DNA of 64,000 bases from VXNJ01 sp009840625 (GTDB lineage: Bacteria > Chloroflexota > UBA11872 > VXNJ01), in assembly GCA_965207915.1 (NCBI GenBank), contig OZ242304.1, forward strand, positions 1,984,001-2,048,000. The letters are read 5' to 3'. Positions 9,075-17,886 of this stretch are shown in pieces (within the stretch, counting starts at the first letter, position 1; every line of letters begins with the position of its first letter). Under the pieces are notes generated by a model that was not told where the DNA came from, ran no database searches, and worked only from the letters and a program-made list of their open reading frames with translations. The translations under genes and the position numbers were made by a program.

Positions 9075-10096
9075 CAGGCGATGTCGGCCGGGCGCACCCA
9101 GCCGCCGGTGCGCGCCGACTCGTAGATGGCCTGCGCGATCTTGAATTCGGCCAGCGACTGTTCGGGGCCGGCCTGGAGCGGCTTGCCCTCCAGCACCGCG
9201 TCGGCGAAGTCCTCGATTTCGCGCGCAAAAGCGCCGTTGTATCCGGAAGCTTCCATCACCGACCGCCCGTTCGGCGATTGGGCGTCGAAAAGCCGCAACT
9301 GCCCCTCGAATCCGTCGCCGATAGCGATTTCGCCTTCCCGCCCGATGATGCGCCACCAGTCCTGGGGACCGAGCACGCCGTCGATGTTGAGCGCTTCGAA
9401 AACCGCGGTTTTGCCGGATTCGAACCGAAATATGGCCTGGCACTGCGATTCGCCCTGCATCCGGGCAAACGGATACCCGATGACCGCGGTTACCGCTTCG
9501 ACCTCGCCCATCCAATTGCGCAAAGGTCGGATCCAGTGCGAGGAACCGTCCACCACTATCCCGCCGCCGGTTTTCTGCGAGTCGAAGCGCCAAGGGTTCT
9601 CGGCCCGGAACCACTGCGGGTCGTATCCGTAAACGAAATTGGCGCGCGCGGTTACAACCTCGCCAATGACCCCTTCGTCGATCAGTTCCTTGGCCCGCAC
9701 CAATTCGGGCCAGAATTCGCCGTTCTCGGCCACCGAGAACACCACCCCGGCCGCCCCGGCCGCGGCCAGGATCCGATTGCACGAGGCCAAGCTGGTGGAT
9801 ATCGGCTTCTCCAGCAGGACGTGTTTGCCGGCTGCGAACGCCTCCAGCGCAAGCGGTTCGTGCAGGTGGTGCGGGACCATGATGTCGACCGCGTCGAAGC
9901 CTCCGGCGGCGATGGCCTCGGCCAAGCTCTGATAGGGTCGGCCGCCGGTGCGCTCGGCAAAACTCTGGGCCCGCTCCAATTCCGGATCGACAAGGGCGGT
10001 CACCGCGACTTTTCCGGCGAGCTCGTTCGCGCCGGCCAGGTGATATTCGGCTATCGAGCCGCAGCCGACCAGGGCCAGCCGCAAACAATCACTCAT
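9074..10096 (-). CDS. Gfo/Idh/MocA family NAD(P)-dependent oxidoreductase
   Basis: 340-aa dehydrogenase of the Gfo/Idh/MocA family, which oxidises or reduces sugars, inositols and related polyols. An N-terminal Rossmann segment (V-G-C-G-S-I-A-E near residues 10-17) binds the nucleotide, and the family motif E-K-P is at residues 96-98 (L-L-E-K-P-I-S-T). The C-terminal half is the alpha/beta substrate domain. It starts at ATG 10096 with GGAG about nine bases upstream. It is coupled to the MBL hydrolase downstream, suggesting joint handling of a sugar-like or phosphorylated substrate, which is an inference. Confidence 0.85.
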   Translation of the reverse strand: MSDCLRLALVGCGSIAEYHLAGANELAGKVAVTALVDPELERAQSFAERTGGRPYQSLAEAIAAGGFDAVDIMVPHHLHEPLALEAFAAGKHVLLEKPISTSLASCNRILAAAGAAGVVFSVAENGEFWPELVRAKELIDEGVIGEVVTARANFVYGYDPQWFRAENPWRFDSQKTGGGIVVDGSSHWIRPLRNWMGEVEAVTAVIGYPFARMQGESQCQAIFRFESGKTAVFEALNIDGVLGPQDWWRIIGREGEIAIGDGFEGQLRLFDAQSPNGRSVMEASGYNGAFAREIEDFADAVLEGKPLQAGPEQSLAEFKIAQAIYESARTGGWVRPADIA

Positions 10097-10116
10097 GAGA
10101 TCGCATCTCCATCGGG

Positions 10117-10410
10117 TTAATTGGGCGGTTCATGATCTTCGTCTTGGCGGTCCAGGATCCGACCGCGCTGTGCCATCCAACCGGCCGCGTCCCAGGGTGC
10201 GCCCCATAGCCACCACCAAATACGCCGCACCAGTCGCATCGATCCGATCGCCCAGATTACGACGAAGGCCACGAATCCTACGCTCAGCGGCCAGATCCAC
10301 AGCGCCGGAATGACGATGCCGCGCGAATAGAAGATGAAATTCAACCCCATGCCGGCGGCGGCTATCAGGAGTACAGCCGCCGGCAAACGCAGCCGCGCCC
10401 AACCACTCAT
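10117..10410 (-). CDS. Small two-helix membrane protein, unknown
   Basis: 97-aa protein that I do not recognise. Two hydrophobic stretches (about residues 8-28 and 35-56) predict two membrane helices, followed by a Trp/Arg-rich segment (R-R-I-W-W-W-L-W-G) and an acidic C-terminus (D-R-Q-D-E-D-H-E). It lies on the same strand between uvrB (9 bp upstream) and the Gfo/Idh gene (20 bp downstream), so it is probably transcribed with them. Coding is supported by the tight spacing and the sensible membrane pattern, not by a family match. Confidence 0.6.
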   Translation of the reverse strand: MSGWARLRLPAAVLLIAAAGMGLNFIFYSRGIVIPALWIWPLSVGFVAFVVIWAIGSMRLVRRIWWWLWGAPWDAAGWMAQRGRILDRQDEDHEPPN

Positions 10411-10419
10411 CGCGGTAAG

Positions 10420-12453
10420 TTAGTTGGCCTTGGCGCCGGCTGCTTGGCGGCTGCCGTGTTCGAGCATTGCCCGGATTTCGGCGACCTCGTCGCGTAAATC
10501 GGCGGCCCGCTCGAATTCAAGCGCGTCGGCGGCGATGTGCATTTCTTCTTCGAGCCGGGCCATCCGGCGCACCGCCTCGGCCGGAGTCAGACGAGTCAGA
10601 TCGGCCCGCTCGCGCCCCTTGCGGACTTCCTGCTTGGCGGGTTGATCCGGATCGAGATTGAGCATTTCGCGAACGTCACGCAGCCGTTTGCGAACCGATT
10701 CGGCGGTAATGCCGTGGGTGCGGTTGTAGGCGACCTGGATTTGGCGCCGGCGGTCGGTTTCGTCGATCGCCCGCCGCATGCTGCCGGTTACGTAATCGGC
10801 GTACATGATCACCGAACCGTCCACGTTGCGGGCCGCTCTACCCATCGTCTGGATCAGCGCTCCTTCCGAGCGCAGGAACCCCTCTTTGTCGGCGTCCAAG
10901 ATGGCCACCAGGGTAACTTCCGGCAAGTCGAGCCCCTCGCGCAGCAGGTTTATTCCGACCACGACGTCGTAGGCGCCGCGCCGCAAATCGTTCAGGATCT
11001 CGACCCGCTCAAGGGTATCCACCTCCGAGTGCAGATAGTGAACCTTGATGCCCAGCTCTGCAAGGTATTCGGCCAGCTCCTCGGCCATGCGCTTGGTGAG
11101 GGTGGTCACCAGCGCCCGCTGTCCGCGCTCGGTCCGGGCGTTTATCTCGTTGATCAGGTCGTCGATCTGGCCTTTGGTGGGCCGCACCGTTACTTTGGGG
11201 TCCAGCAGCCCGGTGGGGCGGACGATCTGCTCGACGATTCGCGAGGAGTTCTGATATTCGAATGCGGCCGGCGTGGCCGACGTGAATATCGCCTGCTTGA
11301 CGTGCGCGAGGAACTCATCGTGCGAGAGCGGGCGGTTATCGAATGCCGACGGCAGGCGGAAGCCGTACTCGACTAATGCCTGTTTGCGAGAGCGGTCTCC
11401 GCCCAGCATCGCCCCGACCTGCGGCAGGGAGAGGTGCGACTCGTCTATGACCATCAGGAAGTCGTCGGGGAGGTAATCGAGAAGCACCCAGGGCGGGTCG
11501 CCGGGGCGGCTGCCGGCGATATGGCGCGAGTAGTTTTCGATCCCCGAGCAGTAGCCGACTTCGCGCAGCATCTCGATGTCGAAGCGGGTTCGTTGCTCCA
11601 ACCGGGCCGCGGCTAGGACGTTGTCGGCCGCGCGCAGCCGCTGCAGTTGCTCGGTCAATTCGACCTCGATCGATTCGATCGCCGATTCAATCCGCTCGCT
11701 CGGGGCAACGTAGTGACGCGCCGGGTAAATCTCGATCGCATCGTGCTCGGCCAGGATCTCCCCGGTCAGGGTGTCTATCTGCAGGATCCGCTCGAGCTCG
11801 TCGCCGAAGAATTCGAACCGCAGGGCGAAGTCGTCGTAGGAAGGAAAAACCTCAAGCACATCGCCGCGCAGGCGGAAATTACCGTGCGTCGGCGCCTGGT
11901 CGTTGCGCGCGTACTGCAGGTCGGTCAGCCGCCGCAGCAGCCGGTAGATGTCGTATTCGGCGTCCTTTTTCAGACTTACCGTCATCTGCCCGTAGTCGAC
12001 CGGCGATCCGATGCCGTATATGCACGAGACCGAGGCAACGACGATTACATCGCGACGCGAGAACACCGAGCGCGTGGCCGAGAGCCTAAGCTTCTCGATC
12101 TGCTTGTTGATGTCGACCTCTTTGTCGATGTAGGTATCGGTCCGCGCGATGTAGGCTTCCGGCTGGTAATAGTCGTAATAGGACACGAAATACTCGACGG
12201 CGTTTTCCGGGAAGAACTCGCGGAACTCGGAGCAGAGCTGGGCGGCCAGAGTCTTGTTCGGGGCCAGCACCAGGGTGGGACGGTTGACCTGCGCAATCAC
12301 GTTGGCGACCGTGAAGGTCTTGCCCGACCCGGTGACTCCGAGCAGGGTCTGGAATCTTTCCCCGCCGTTGATGCCCTCGACAAGCCCGGCGATGGCGTCA
12401 GGCTGGTCGCCTGCGGGGGCAAATGGGGCGTGCAGCTTGAATAGATCCATCAT
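10420..12453 (-). CDS. uvrB: Excinuclease ABC subunit B
   Basis: UvrB, the damage-verifying helicase-like subunit of nucleotide excision repair. It has a start-proximal Walker A G-V-T-G-S-G-K-T (residues 39-46), the beta-hairpin segment Y-Y-D-Y-Y-Q-P-E-A near residue 95, helicase motif V-I-D-E-S-H near 340, and the Q-T-M-G-R-A-A-R-N motif VI. A C-terminal UVR motif (about residues 630-665) for UvrA/UvrC contact is also present. The 677-aa length is normal for the family. It starts at the first of two adjacent ATG codons (12453). No uvrA or uvrC lies in this window. Confidence 0.98.
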   Translation of the reverse strand: MMDLFKLHAPFAPAGDQPDAIAGLVEGINGGERFQTLLGVTGSGKTFTVANVIAQVNRPTLVLAPNKTLAAQLCSEFREFFPENAVEYFVSYYDYYQPEAYIARTDTYIDKEVDINKQIEKLRLSATRSVFSRRDVIVVASVSCIYGIGSPVDYGQMTVSLKKDAEYDIYRLLRRLTDLQYARNDQAPTHGNFRLRGDVLEVFPSYDDFALRFEFFGDELERILQIDTLTGEILAEHDAIEIYPARHYVAPSERIESAIESIEVELTEQLQRLRAADNVLAAARLEQRTRFDIEMLREVGYCSGIENYSRHIAGSRPGDPPWVLLDYLPDDFLMVIDESHLSLPQVGAMLGGDRSRKQALVEYGFRLPSAFDNRPLSHDEFLAHVKQAIFTSATPAAFEYQNSSRIVEQIVRPTGLLDPKVTVRPTKGQIDDLINEINARTERGQRALVTTLTKRMAEELAEYLAELGIKVHYLHSEVDTLERVEILNDLRRGAYDVVVGINLLREGLDLPEVTLVAILDADKEGFLRSEGALIQTMGRAARNVDGSVIMYADYVTGSMRRAIDETDRRRQIQVAYNRTHGITAESVRKRLRDVREMLNLDPDQPAKQEVRKGRERADLTRLTPAEAVRRMARLEEEMHIAADALEFERAADLRDEVAEIRAMLEHGSRQAAGAKAN

Positions 12454-12522
12454 GTTGCCGGGTGGAGGCCGAAGCAGTCGATTTTCGCCTGCACCGCCCG
12501 GCGTTCAATCCATCGGAGGTGG

Positions 12523-12528
12523 GATAAT
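12523..12528 (+). promoter_or_regulatory. Candidate -10 box of the tRNA-Leu gene
   Basis: GATAAT, 10 bases before the first tRNA nucleotide, is a good match to TATAAT and is correctly placed for a very short 5' leader. I cannot see a convincing -35 element 16-18 bases upstream, so this is only a candidate. Confidence 0.35.
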
Positions 12529-12538
12529 CACCGCGTTG

Positions 12539-12622
12539 GCCGAGGTGGCGGAATTGGCAGACGCGCTAGCTTGAGGGGCTAGTGATCTTCGGATTGTGCG
12601 GGTTCAAATCCCGCCCTCGGCA
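12539..12622 (+). tRNA. trnL(gag): tRNA-Leu (anticodon GAG)
   Basis: An 84-nt class II tRNA. The acceptor stem is GCCGAGG paired with CCTCGGC, and the discriminator is A. The anticodon arm has stem GCTAG/CTAGT-type pairing and anticodon GAG at 12573-12575, reading CUC/CUU leucine codons. A long variable arm precedes the T-arm with GGTTCAAAT. The genomic 3' end reads ACCC rather than ACCA, so CCA must be added enzymatically. It is close in layout to the Escherichia coli tRNA-Leu(GAG). No integrase or duplicated 3' end (att site) is visible beside it. Confidence 0.96.
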
Positions 12623-12637
12623 CCCAAGAGCGCCCCC

Positions 12638-13813
12638 TCACGCCGGCGGGCGGATGGCGCCGAATCGGGCGGGGTCGAACAGGTCGATGTCATGCTCGGT
12701 GCTGCCCGACGTTGCCAAGTCGGCCAGGATTTCCCCGATCGCGCTGGCGAACTTGAACCCATGCCCGGAGAATCCGGCTGCGAAAACAACCTGCGGCCAG
12801 CGCGGGTCGGCGCCGATTACGAAGTGCCCGTCCGGCGAATTGGTGAACATGCACACTGAGGCATCCAGCGTTCTGCCGGCGGCCTCCGGAAAGCATCTCC
12901 GGGCGACGTCGCGCAGCTCCTCCTCTTCGTCTGGTCGCCGATTCCTGTCCAGGGCATCGGGATCGGCTGGGCCGCTGGCCAGATCGAACTTGCCGATCTT
13001 GAAGCCCGCCCTCTCGAAATCCGGAAACCCGTAGTACTCCACATCATCAAGCGTGAGGATGAAAACCGGGAACCGGCTTGGCTTAAACCACGACCGGGTC
13101 AGGGTTTCGAACCAGACAACTACCTGGCGGGAGGGTACCGCCAGACCCGCCAGTTCGGGCATGATCTGGGATGCCCAGGCGCCGGCCGTCAGCACCAGGG
13201 AGCCGGCGTCGTAGTCTGCGCGGTCGGTGCTGACCCGGACGAAGCCCGCGTGGGCCTCCCAGCCGAGCACCTGTTCGCGTTCGTGGACGGCGGCGCCCAG
13301 TGCGCGGGCGGCCTCGGCGTGCGCTTGGACGCAGCGCTCGGGGGCCAGGAAGCCGCCCTGCGATTGCAGCACCGCCTTGAATCCGGACGGCAACCGATAC
13401 CCCGGATAGCGCGAAGCAAGTTGCGCGCTGGTCAAGACTTCGTGCTCGACCCCCTGCCGACGGCAGGCCGCCAGCGTTTGCTCGAAGCCGACCGATCCCG
13501 GCTCACCGGCGTGCACCGACCCGGTGATGGTAAGCAGGGACTGGCCGGTTTCTGACTCGAGTTGGCGCCAGAGCCGGTAGGCGCGGCGCCCCAGCGGTAC
13601 GTATTGGGGTCCTTCGTGAAACGCCAGTCTGATGATCCTGGTTAGCCCGTGCGATGATCCCATCTGGTGTGGAATCTGAAATCGCTCCAGGGCCAGCACG
13701 CTCCGGCCGCGACGGGCCAGCTGGTAGGCCGCGGCGCTGCCCATCGCCCCGGCCCCGACGACGATTACATCGAAGTGTTGGGTGCGCAGGCGGTCGGTCA
13801 ATTCGCCCTCCAC
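12638..13813 (-). CDS. solA: Sarcosine oxidase / N-methyltryptophan oxidase-like flavoprotein
   Basis: 391-aa flavin amine oxidase of the monomeric sarcosine oxidase/MTOX family, which oxidatively demethylates N-methyl amino acids to the amino acid, formaldehyde and H2O2. An N-terminal dinucleotide-binding motif V-G-A-G-A-M-G-S and an E-R motif after beta-2 bind FAD. Cys321, in the context S-V-C-M-F-T-N-S-P-D-G-H-F, aligns with the covalent flavin-attachment cysteine of monomeric sarcosine oxidases. The C-terminal G-F-S-G-H-G-F-K is the conserved FAD/substrate segment. Substrate choice between sarcosine, N-methyltryptophan and other secondary amines is not decided. It ends close behind the tRNA, on the opposite strand. 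Confidence 0.85.
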   Translation of the reverse strand: MEGELTDRLRTQHFDVIVVGAGAMGSAAAYQLARRGRSVLALERFQIPHQMGSSHGLTRIIRLAFHEGPQYVPLGRRAYRLWRQLESETGQSLLTITGSVHAGEPGSVGFEQTLAACRRQGVEHEVLTSAQLASRYPGYRLPSGFKAVLQSQGGFLAPERCVQAHAEAARALGAAVHEREQVLGWEAHAGFVRVSTDRADYDAGSLVLTAGAWASQIMPELAGLAVPSRQVVVWFETLTRSWFKPSRFPVFILTLDDVEYYGFPDFERAGFKIGKFDLASGPADPDALDRNRRPDEEEELRDVARRCFPEAAGRTLDASVCMFTNSPDGHFVIGADPRWPQVVFAAGFSGHGFKFASAIGEILADLATSGSTEHDIDLFDPARFGAIRPPA

Positions 13814-13907
13814 GGGGGCCAGGTGTGGATTGGACGTGAATTCTCCTACGCGCGATCCGCATCGACCGCTTCCCCGGGAGCGTTTTGCCGGCGGCGAGAA
13901 TCCACCC

Positions 13908-14690
13908 GTGACCAGGGCGCGATTGATCCACCAGCATCCGGCCAGCGCGGCCGGGCGCGTGCGCCAACTGGAATCGGCCGGTATTGCGGTCGATTATTCG
14001 GACACTCCCGATTCGGCGGGACTGCGCCGGCTGGTCGAGAACATTCCTGACGTCTACCTGATCGACCTCGAGCGCCTCCCATCGCACGGCCGCGAAATCG
14101 GGCTCTGGCTGCGGCGGCGAACATCCACCCGCCGGGTCCCGCTGGTGTTTGCCGGAGGCGCGCCGGAAAAGGTCGAGCGGGCCAGGGCTCTGCTGCCCGA
14201 CGCCGCCTTCTGCACCTGGGAAGAAGTAGCGCCGGCCATCGCCGACGCGCTGGCGAATCCGCCGGCCGATCCGATCGTTCCCGCATCCCAGATGGCCGGT
14301 TATTCGGGCACGCCCTTGCCCAAGAAACTCGGCATCAAGGAAGGGTCGGTGGTCGCCCTGATCGATCCGCCAGCGGAATTCGACCAGATCCTGGGTCCGC
14401 TCCCGCCGCGCGCGCGCCTCGTCCACGGGCAGCAGCCTGACGCCGACTTGACGATCTGGTTTTGCCGGGCCCGGGCCGATCTCGACGCCCAGGTCGCCAC
14501 GGTGCGCGAACGCCTGCCCGACGGCGGACGACTTTGGATTGCATGGCCCAAACAGTCTTCCGGGCTCGCATCGGACCTGCGCCAGGCGGCAGTTCGCGCG
14601 GCCGGCCTCGCTTGCGGACTCGTGGACTTTAAGATTTGCGCGATCGACGGAACCTGGTCCGGCCTGCAGTTCGCGCCGCGCCGCAATTGA
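13908..14690 (+). CDS. Pseudo-receiver domain fused to DUF3052-like domain
   Basis: 260-aa protein with two parts. Residues about 1-125 look like a degenerate response-regulator receiver: a V-Y-L-I-D-L segment places an Asp at the phosphoacceptor position, but the conserved Thr/Ser (V-P-L-V-F-A) and Lys (A-A-F-C-T-W) positions are not kept. Residues about 140-260 resemble the DUF3052 family (L-G-I-K-E-G-S start, a D-L-T-I-W-F strand, a G-G-R-L-W-I-A-W-P-K segment, and a conserved V-D-F-K end). I start at GTG 13908, downstream of GGCGAGAA, because the frame before it runs into the divergent solA start. Function unknown. Confidence 0.7.
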   Translation: MTRARLIHQHPASAAGRVRQLESAGIAVDYSDTPDSAGLRRLVENIPDVYLIDLERLPSHGREIGLWLRRRTSTRRVPLVFAGGAPEKVERARALLPDAAFCTWEEVAPAIADALANPPADPIVPASQMAGYSGTPLPKKLGIKEGSVVALIDPPAEFDQILGPLPPRARLVHGQQPDADLTIWFCRARADLDAQVATVRERLPDGGRLWIAWPKQSSGLASDLRQAAVRAAGLACGLVDFKICAIDGTWSGLQFAPRRN

Positions 14691-14810
14691 TCCGCGGAAA
14701 GCAGTGATTGGCGGGCAGATCGCGCCGCCCGCCCTGCAAAGCCACTTGGGCCATACTTGCTGCGGCCATCGGCCTGCTCAATCTCCCTGCTGCTGCGGTA
14801 AGACCTGACC

Positions 14811-15803
14811 ATGACTGAATCCGGGCTGGCGATCTGGACCGGCGGATTGCATCGCCTTTTCGATCGCGTGCATGCGGTCCGCGGCGTCGACATCGCCGTC
14901 GCCCCGGGCGAGATCTACGGATTTCTCGGCCCCAACGGGGCCGGCAAGACGACTACGCTCCGGGTTCTTACCACCCTGCTCCTACCGAGCGCGGGGCGGG
15001 CAAAGGTGGCCGGTTTCGATGTTGTTTCCGACGCCGCCCGGGTCCGCCTCAAGATCGGGACCGCGCTCCAGGACGTCGGGCTCGATCCCAAGCAGACCGG
15101 GCTCGAACTTCTGCGCCTGCAGGGGTATCTCTACGGTCTATCGCGCCGCGACGCCAACCGCCGGATAGCCGAACTCGAGCATCTGATCGACATTGGGGAC
15201 GCGATAAAGCGCCTGATCGGAACCTATTCGGGCGGCATGAAGCGGCGCCTCGACCTTGCTGCGTCGCTGATACATTCCCCCGAGATTCTTTTCCTGGACG
15301 AACCGACCACGGGCCTGGACCCTATTTCACGGGCGCGCGTGTGGGAGCACATCCGCTCGGTCAATCGCGAGTTGGGCGTGACGATCTTCCTGACCACGCA
15401 ATACCTCGAGGAGGCCGATGCCCTTGCCGACCGGGTTGGAATCATCGACGAGGGCGTTCTGGCGGTGGAGGGAACTCCGCGCGAGCTCAAGCGGGACATC
15501 GGATCGGACGTGATCGTGGTCAGCGTGGACGATCCCGTAATCGCCCTGAAAACGCTTCAAGGCCTGCCCTGGGCAGGGCAGATCGACACCTTTGGCCACG
15601 AACTGTCGGTGGCCGCCCCGGGCGGTTCGCGTCAGATCAGCGAAGTAGCCATCGCCCTGGCCCAGGCGGGGGTGGCGGTGGATGCGCTTACCCTTCGCAC
15701 TCCCACCCTGGACGACGTTTTCCTGCACGTTACCGGGGCGCGGATGTCGGGCGGAGCCGAACCGGCGGCGCCGGCGAAACTCGAATCGGTGGGCGGACAT
15801 TGA
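14811..15803 (+). CDS. ABC-2 type exporter ATPase (DrrA/NatA-like)
   Basis: 330-aa ATPase of the DrrA/CcmA class that drives drug, lipid or polysaccharide export. It has Walker A G-P-N-G-A-G-K-T-T, a Q-loop A-L-Q-D-V-G, signature Y-S-G-G-M-K-R-R, Walker B I-L-F-L-D-E-P-T-T-G-L-D and an H-loop replaced by Q (T-T-Q-Y-L-E-E-A-D), as is usual in DrrA-like proteins. The C-terminal 80 residues form the regulatory extension typical of the class. It overlaps the permease start by the TTGA of its stop, so the two are coupled. Substrate unknown. Confidence 0.9.
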   Translation: MTESGLAIWTGGLHRLFDRVHAVRGVDIAVAPGEIYGFLGPNGAGKTTTLRVLTTLLLPSAGRAKVAGFDVVSDAARVRLKIGTALQDVGLDPKQTGLELLRLQGYLYGLSRRDANRRIAELEHLIDIGDAIKRLIGTYSGGMKRRLDLAASLIHSPEILFLDEPTTGLDPISRARVWEHIRSVNRELGVTIFLTTQYLEEADALADRVGIIDEGVLAVEGTPRELKRDIGSDVIVVSVDDPVIALKTLQGLPWAGQIDTFGHELSVAAPGGSRQISEVAIALAQAGVAVDALTLRTPTLDDVFLHVTGARMSGGAEPAAPAKLESVGGH

Positions 15804-16600
15804 CGACCGCCGAGAGGGTTGTGGCCCGCCCCGCCGGGTTCTGGCGCGACCTGGCCAGCCTGGGCGAGCGGGCGATCCGGTCGATTCCCCGCGACCCGGA
15901 AACCCTTGTCGGAGCCCTGATCGTGCCGGCGTTCTTCTTTTTGATCAACGTCGGCGCCCTCCAGGACCTGACCGAGGGATTCCCGGGTGCGGAAGGCTTT
16001 GACTACAAGGCCTTCCAGATCCCGGTGGCGATCCTGTTTGCGGTCACCGGACTCAGTCGCGCCAACATCCTGGTCCTGGACATCCAGGGCGGCTACTTCG
16101 ACCGGCTCGCGGTCACCCCGGTCAATCGCCCCGCAATGATGCTGGGATTCATGGTGGCCGACATGGTGCTGGCGGTGGTGATGACGATTCCGGTCCTGAT
16201 TCTTGCGCTGGTTGTGGGGGTGGAATTCAAGACCGGCGTGCCGGGGGTGATCGCGTTGCTGGTGCTGACCGTCTGCTGGACGGCCATTTACAACGGATTC
16301 CCCTACTCGATCGCTCTGAAAACCGGCAATCCGGCGGCCGTCAACACCAGCTTCATAATCTTTTTCCCGGTCGTATTTCTCAGCCCGGTATTCGTTCCAC
16401 AGGAGGCCATGACCGGCTGGATGGCCACAATCGTTACCTTCAATCCGGTGACCTATCTGCTCCAGGGAATGCGCTCACTGGTCAGCGAGGGCTGGGTGAT
16501 TTCCGACATCCTGGGCGCGATTGCCGGAATAGCCGCTATCGGGCTGATCACCTTCCCGCTGGCCACCTGGGCGCTGTTGGGCCGGATTCGCCGCAAATAG
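15800..16600 (+). CDS. ABC-2 type exporter permease (DrrB-like)
   Basis: 266-aa permease partner of the preceding ATPase with six predicted membrane helices and the ABC-2 signature region near the C-terminus (F-N-P-V-T-Y-L-L-Q-G-M-R). The TTG at 15800 overlaps the ATPase stop (TTGA). A GTG at 15821 with GAGAGG just upstream is an equally credible start and would shorten the protein by seven residues. The open frame extends upstream of 15800 only as a shadow of the ATPase gene. The DrrAB pair commonly confers drug efflux; no direct evidence of the substrate is present. Confidence 0.88.
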   Translation: MTTAERVVARPAGFWRDLASLGERAIRSIPRDPETLVGALIVPAFFFLINVGALQDLTEGFPGAEGFDYKAFQIPVAILFAVTGLSRANILVLDIQGGYFDRLAVTPVNRPAMMLGFMVADMVLAVVMTIPVLILALVVGVEFKTGVPGVIALLVLTVCWTAIYNGFPYSIALKTGNPAAVNTSFIIFFPVVFLSPVFVPQEAMTGWMATIVTFNPVTYLLQGMRSLVSEGWVISDILGAIAGIAAIGLITFPLATWALLGRIRRK

Positions 16601-16665
16601 GGCCCCGGTTGGCCGGACAATTGATATCATTTAGCCAGCACAATGCCATCACATCGGTGCTCCCA

Positions 16666-16908
16666 ATGCCGAATATTTCCGTCCGCGATGTGCCCGAGGC
16701 GGTGCACCTGGCTTTGAAGGCAGAAGCGCGCCGCAACCGGCGCAGCCTCAATCGCGAAATCCTGAATCGGCTGGAGGACTCGCTGGCGCGCGAGCCCCGC
16801 GACTCCGAGGCGCTGCTTGAGCGAATCCGTTTGCGCAAGCGCGTGATCGGGCCGATCGCGGCCGGTCCGGAGATCGTGCGGGAGTTGCTGGACGCCGGCC
16901 GACGATGA
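16666..16908 (+). CDS. Ribbon-helix-helix antitoxin (FitA/VapB-like)
   Basis: 80-aa antitoxin-type repressor. The first 40 residues match the FitA-like Arc/MetJ fold: a P-N-I-S-V-R-D-V-P beta strand, then helices with A-E-A-R-R-N-R-R-S-L-N-R-E-I. The C-terminal half would wrap the toxin. Start at ATG 16666. Its TGA overlaps the toxin ATG (ATGA), the standard toxin-antitoxin arrangement. FitA-type proteins bind operators in their own promoter; no clear inverted repeat was picked out by eye in the short upstream region (16601-16665). Confidence 0.85.
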   Translation: MPNISVRDVPEAVHLALKAEARRNRRSLNREILNRLEDSLAREPRDSEALLERIRLRKRVIGPIAAGPEIVRELLDAGRR

Positions 16909-17300
16909 TCGTTGTCGATGCCAACGTGGTTATTGATCTGCTGCTCGACGTGGATTCGGGGCGTGACTCTGAAGAATTGTTCACGAGGGATCCGGACTGG
17001 GTGGCTCCGCGACTGTTATCCAGTGAGTTGAGCAACGTTTTGGTCGGATTCGTGCGGCGGAATCTGCTGGAACCCGCGGCGGCTGCAGAGGTTATCGGCG
17101 ATGCCGAAGCGATATTTGACGGCCGTCTGGTTGAGGTGTCTGCGTCCGCCGCGATGGCGGCCGCGCTTGAATCGGGACTGAGTGCTTGCGACGCCGAATA
17201 CGTGGTCGCGGCGCGCGCGCTGGGAGTGCGGCTGGCCACTCGGGACGGAAAGATTCTGCGAACCGCGCCCGACGTCGCGGTTGCGCCCGCGGCGGCCTGA
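16905..17300 (+). CDS. PIN-domain ribonuclease toxin (VapC/FitB-like)
   Basis: 131-aa PIN-domain protein, probable RNase toxin of the preceding antitoxin. Acidic active-site residues appear in order: D5 in V-V-D-A-N-V-V-I-D, E40 in S-S-E-L-S-N, D95 in S-A-C-D-A-E-Y, and D113 in L-A-T-R-D. This is the complete VapC set, so the enzyme looks intact. The start ATG overlaps the antitoxin stop. A 12-bp perfect palindrome (17305-17316) follows its stop codon in the convergent gap before purE. Confidence 0.87.
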   Translation: MIVVDANVVIDLLLDVDSGRDSEELFTRDPDWVAPRLLSSELSNVLVGFVRRNLLEPAAAAEVIGDAEAIFDGRLVEVSASAAMAAALESGLSACDAEYVVAARALGVRLATRDGKILRTAPDVAVAPAAA

Positions 17301-17391
17301 TCGGGGTTTCGAAACCGGGTTGAACGTCACAGGGGACGATTCGATCGGACCTCAAACCGGTTCATTGCGCTGAAGCCGGGGCGCTCGCCCT

Positions 17392-17886
17392 TCAATCCAA
17401 GGCGGTATCCAGGATCGCGTCGCGATCGGCTCGCCGCGCTGAATTGAGGGCTTCGGCCAGCGATTCGTCGTGCAGGGCCAGGATCTGGACGGCCAACAGG
17501 GCCGCGTTGTGGGCTCCGGCCTTCCCGATCGCCAGCGTGCCGACCGGGATCCCGCGCGGCATCTGCACCGTTGAGAGAAGCGAGTCGAGTCCGTCCAGGG
17601 CCCAGCCCGGCATGGGGACTCCCAGCACCGGACGGACGGTCTGCGCGGCCACCGCGCCGGCCAGATGGGCCGCCCCGCCGGCGGCGGCAATGAAAACCTG
17701 CACCCCGCGCCGTTCGCAGGACCGTATCCATTCAACCGTGTCGTCCGGGGTTCGGTGAGCGGAAAGGACGCGCGCCTCGAAGGCGATTCCGAATTTCTCC
17801 AGCTGCTGGGCAGCGCTCTGCATGACCGGCCAATCGGACTTGGACCCGAAGACCACGCCAACCTGAAGAGTTTTTTGCTCGGACAT
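17392..17886 (-). CDS. purE: N5-carboxyaminoimidazole ribonucleotide mutase
   Basis: PurE, 164 aa, class I-like, converting N5-CAIR to CAIR in purine synthesis. Recognisable are the N-terminal G-V-V-F-G-S-K-S-D-W phosphate/nucleotide loop, the S-A-H-R-T-P motif with the catalytic His, and the A-A-A-G-G-A-A-H-L glycine-rich loop. Its ATG begins directly after the TAG of icd with no gap, so it is almost surely co-transcribed and coupled. No purK partner lies next to it. Confidence 0.95.
   Translation of the reverse strand: MSEQKTLQVGVVFGSKSDWPVMQSAAQQLEKFGIAFEARVLSAHRTPDDTVEWIRSCERRGVQVFIAAAGGAAHLAGAVAAQTVRPVLGVPMPGWALDGLDSLLSTVQMPRGIPVGTLAIGKAGAHNAALLAVQILALHDESLAEALNSARRADRDAILDTALD

Noticed and set aside
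12539..12622. tRNA-Leu as an integration site for a mobile island
   Set aside because: No integrase gene, duplicated tRNA 3' end or change in gene content is seen on either side.
17305..17316. 12-bp perfect palindrome GGTTTCGAAACC after the first toxin gene as a bidirectional terminator
   Set aside because: The stem would be only four base pairs with a usable loop and there is no U-run on either strand; it could equally be chance or a binding site.
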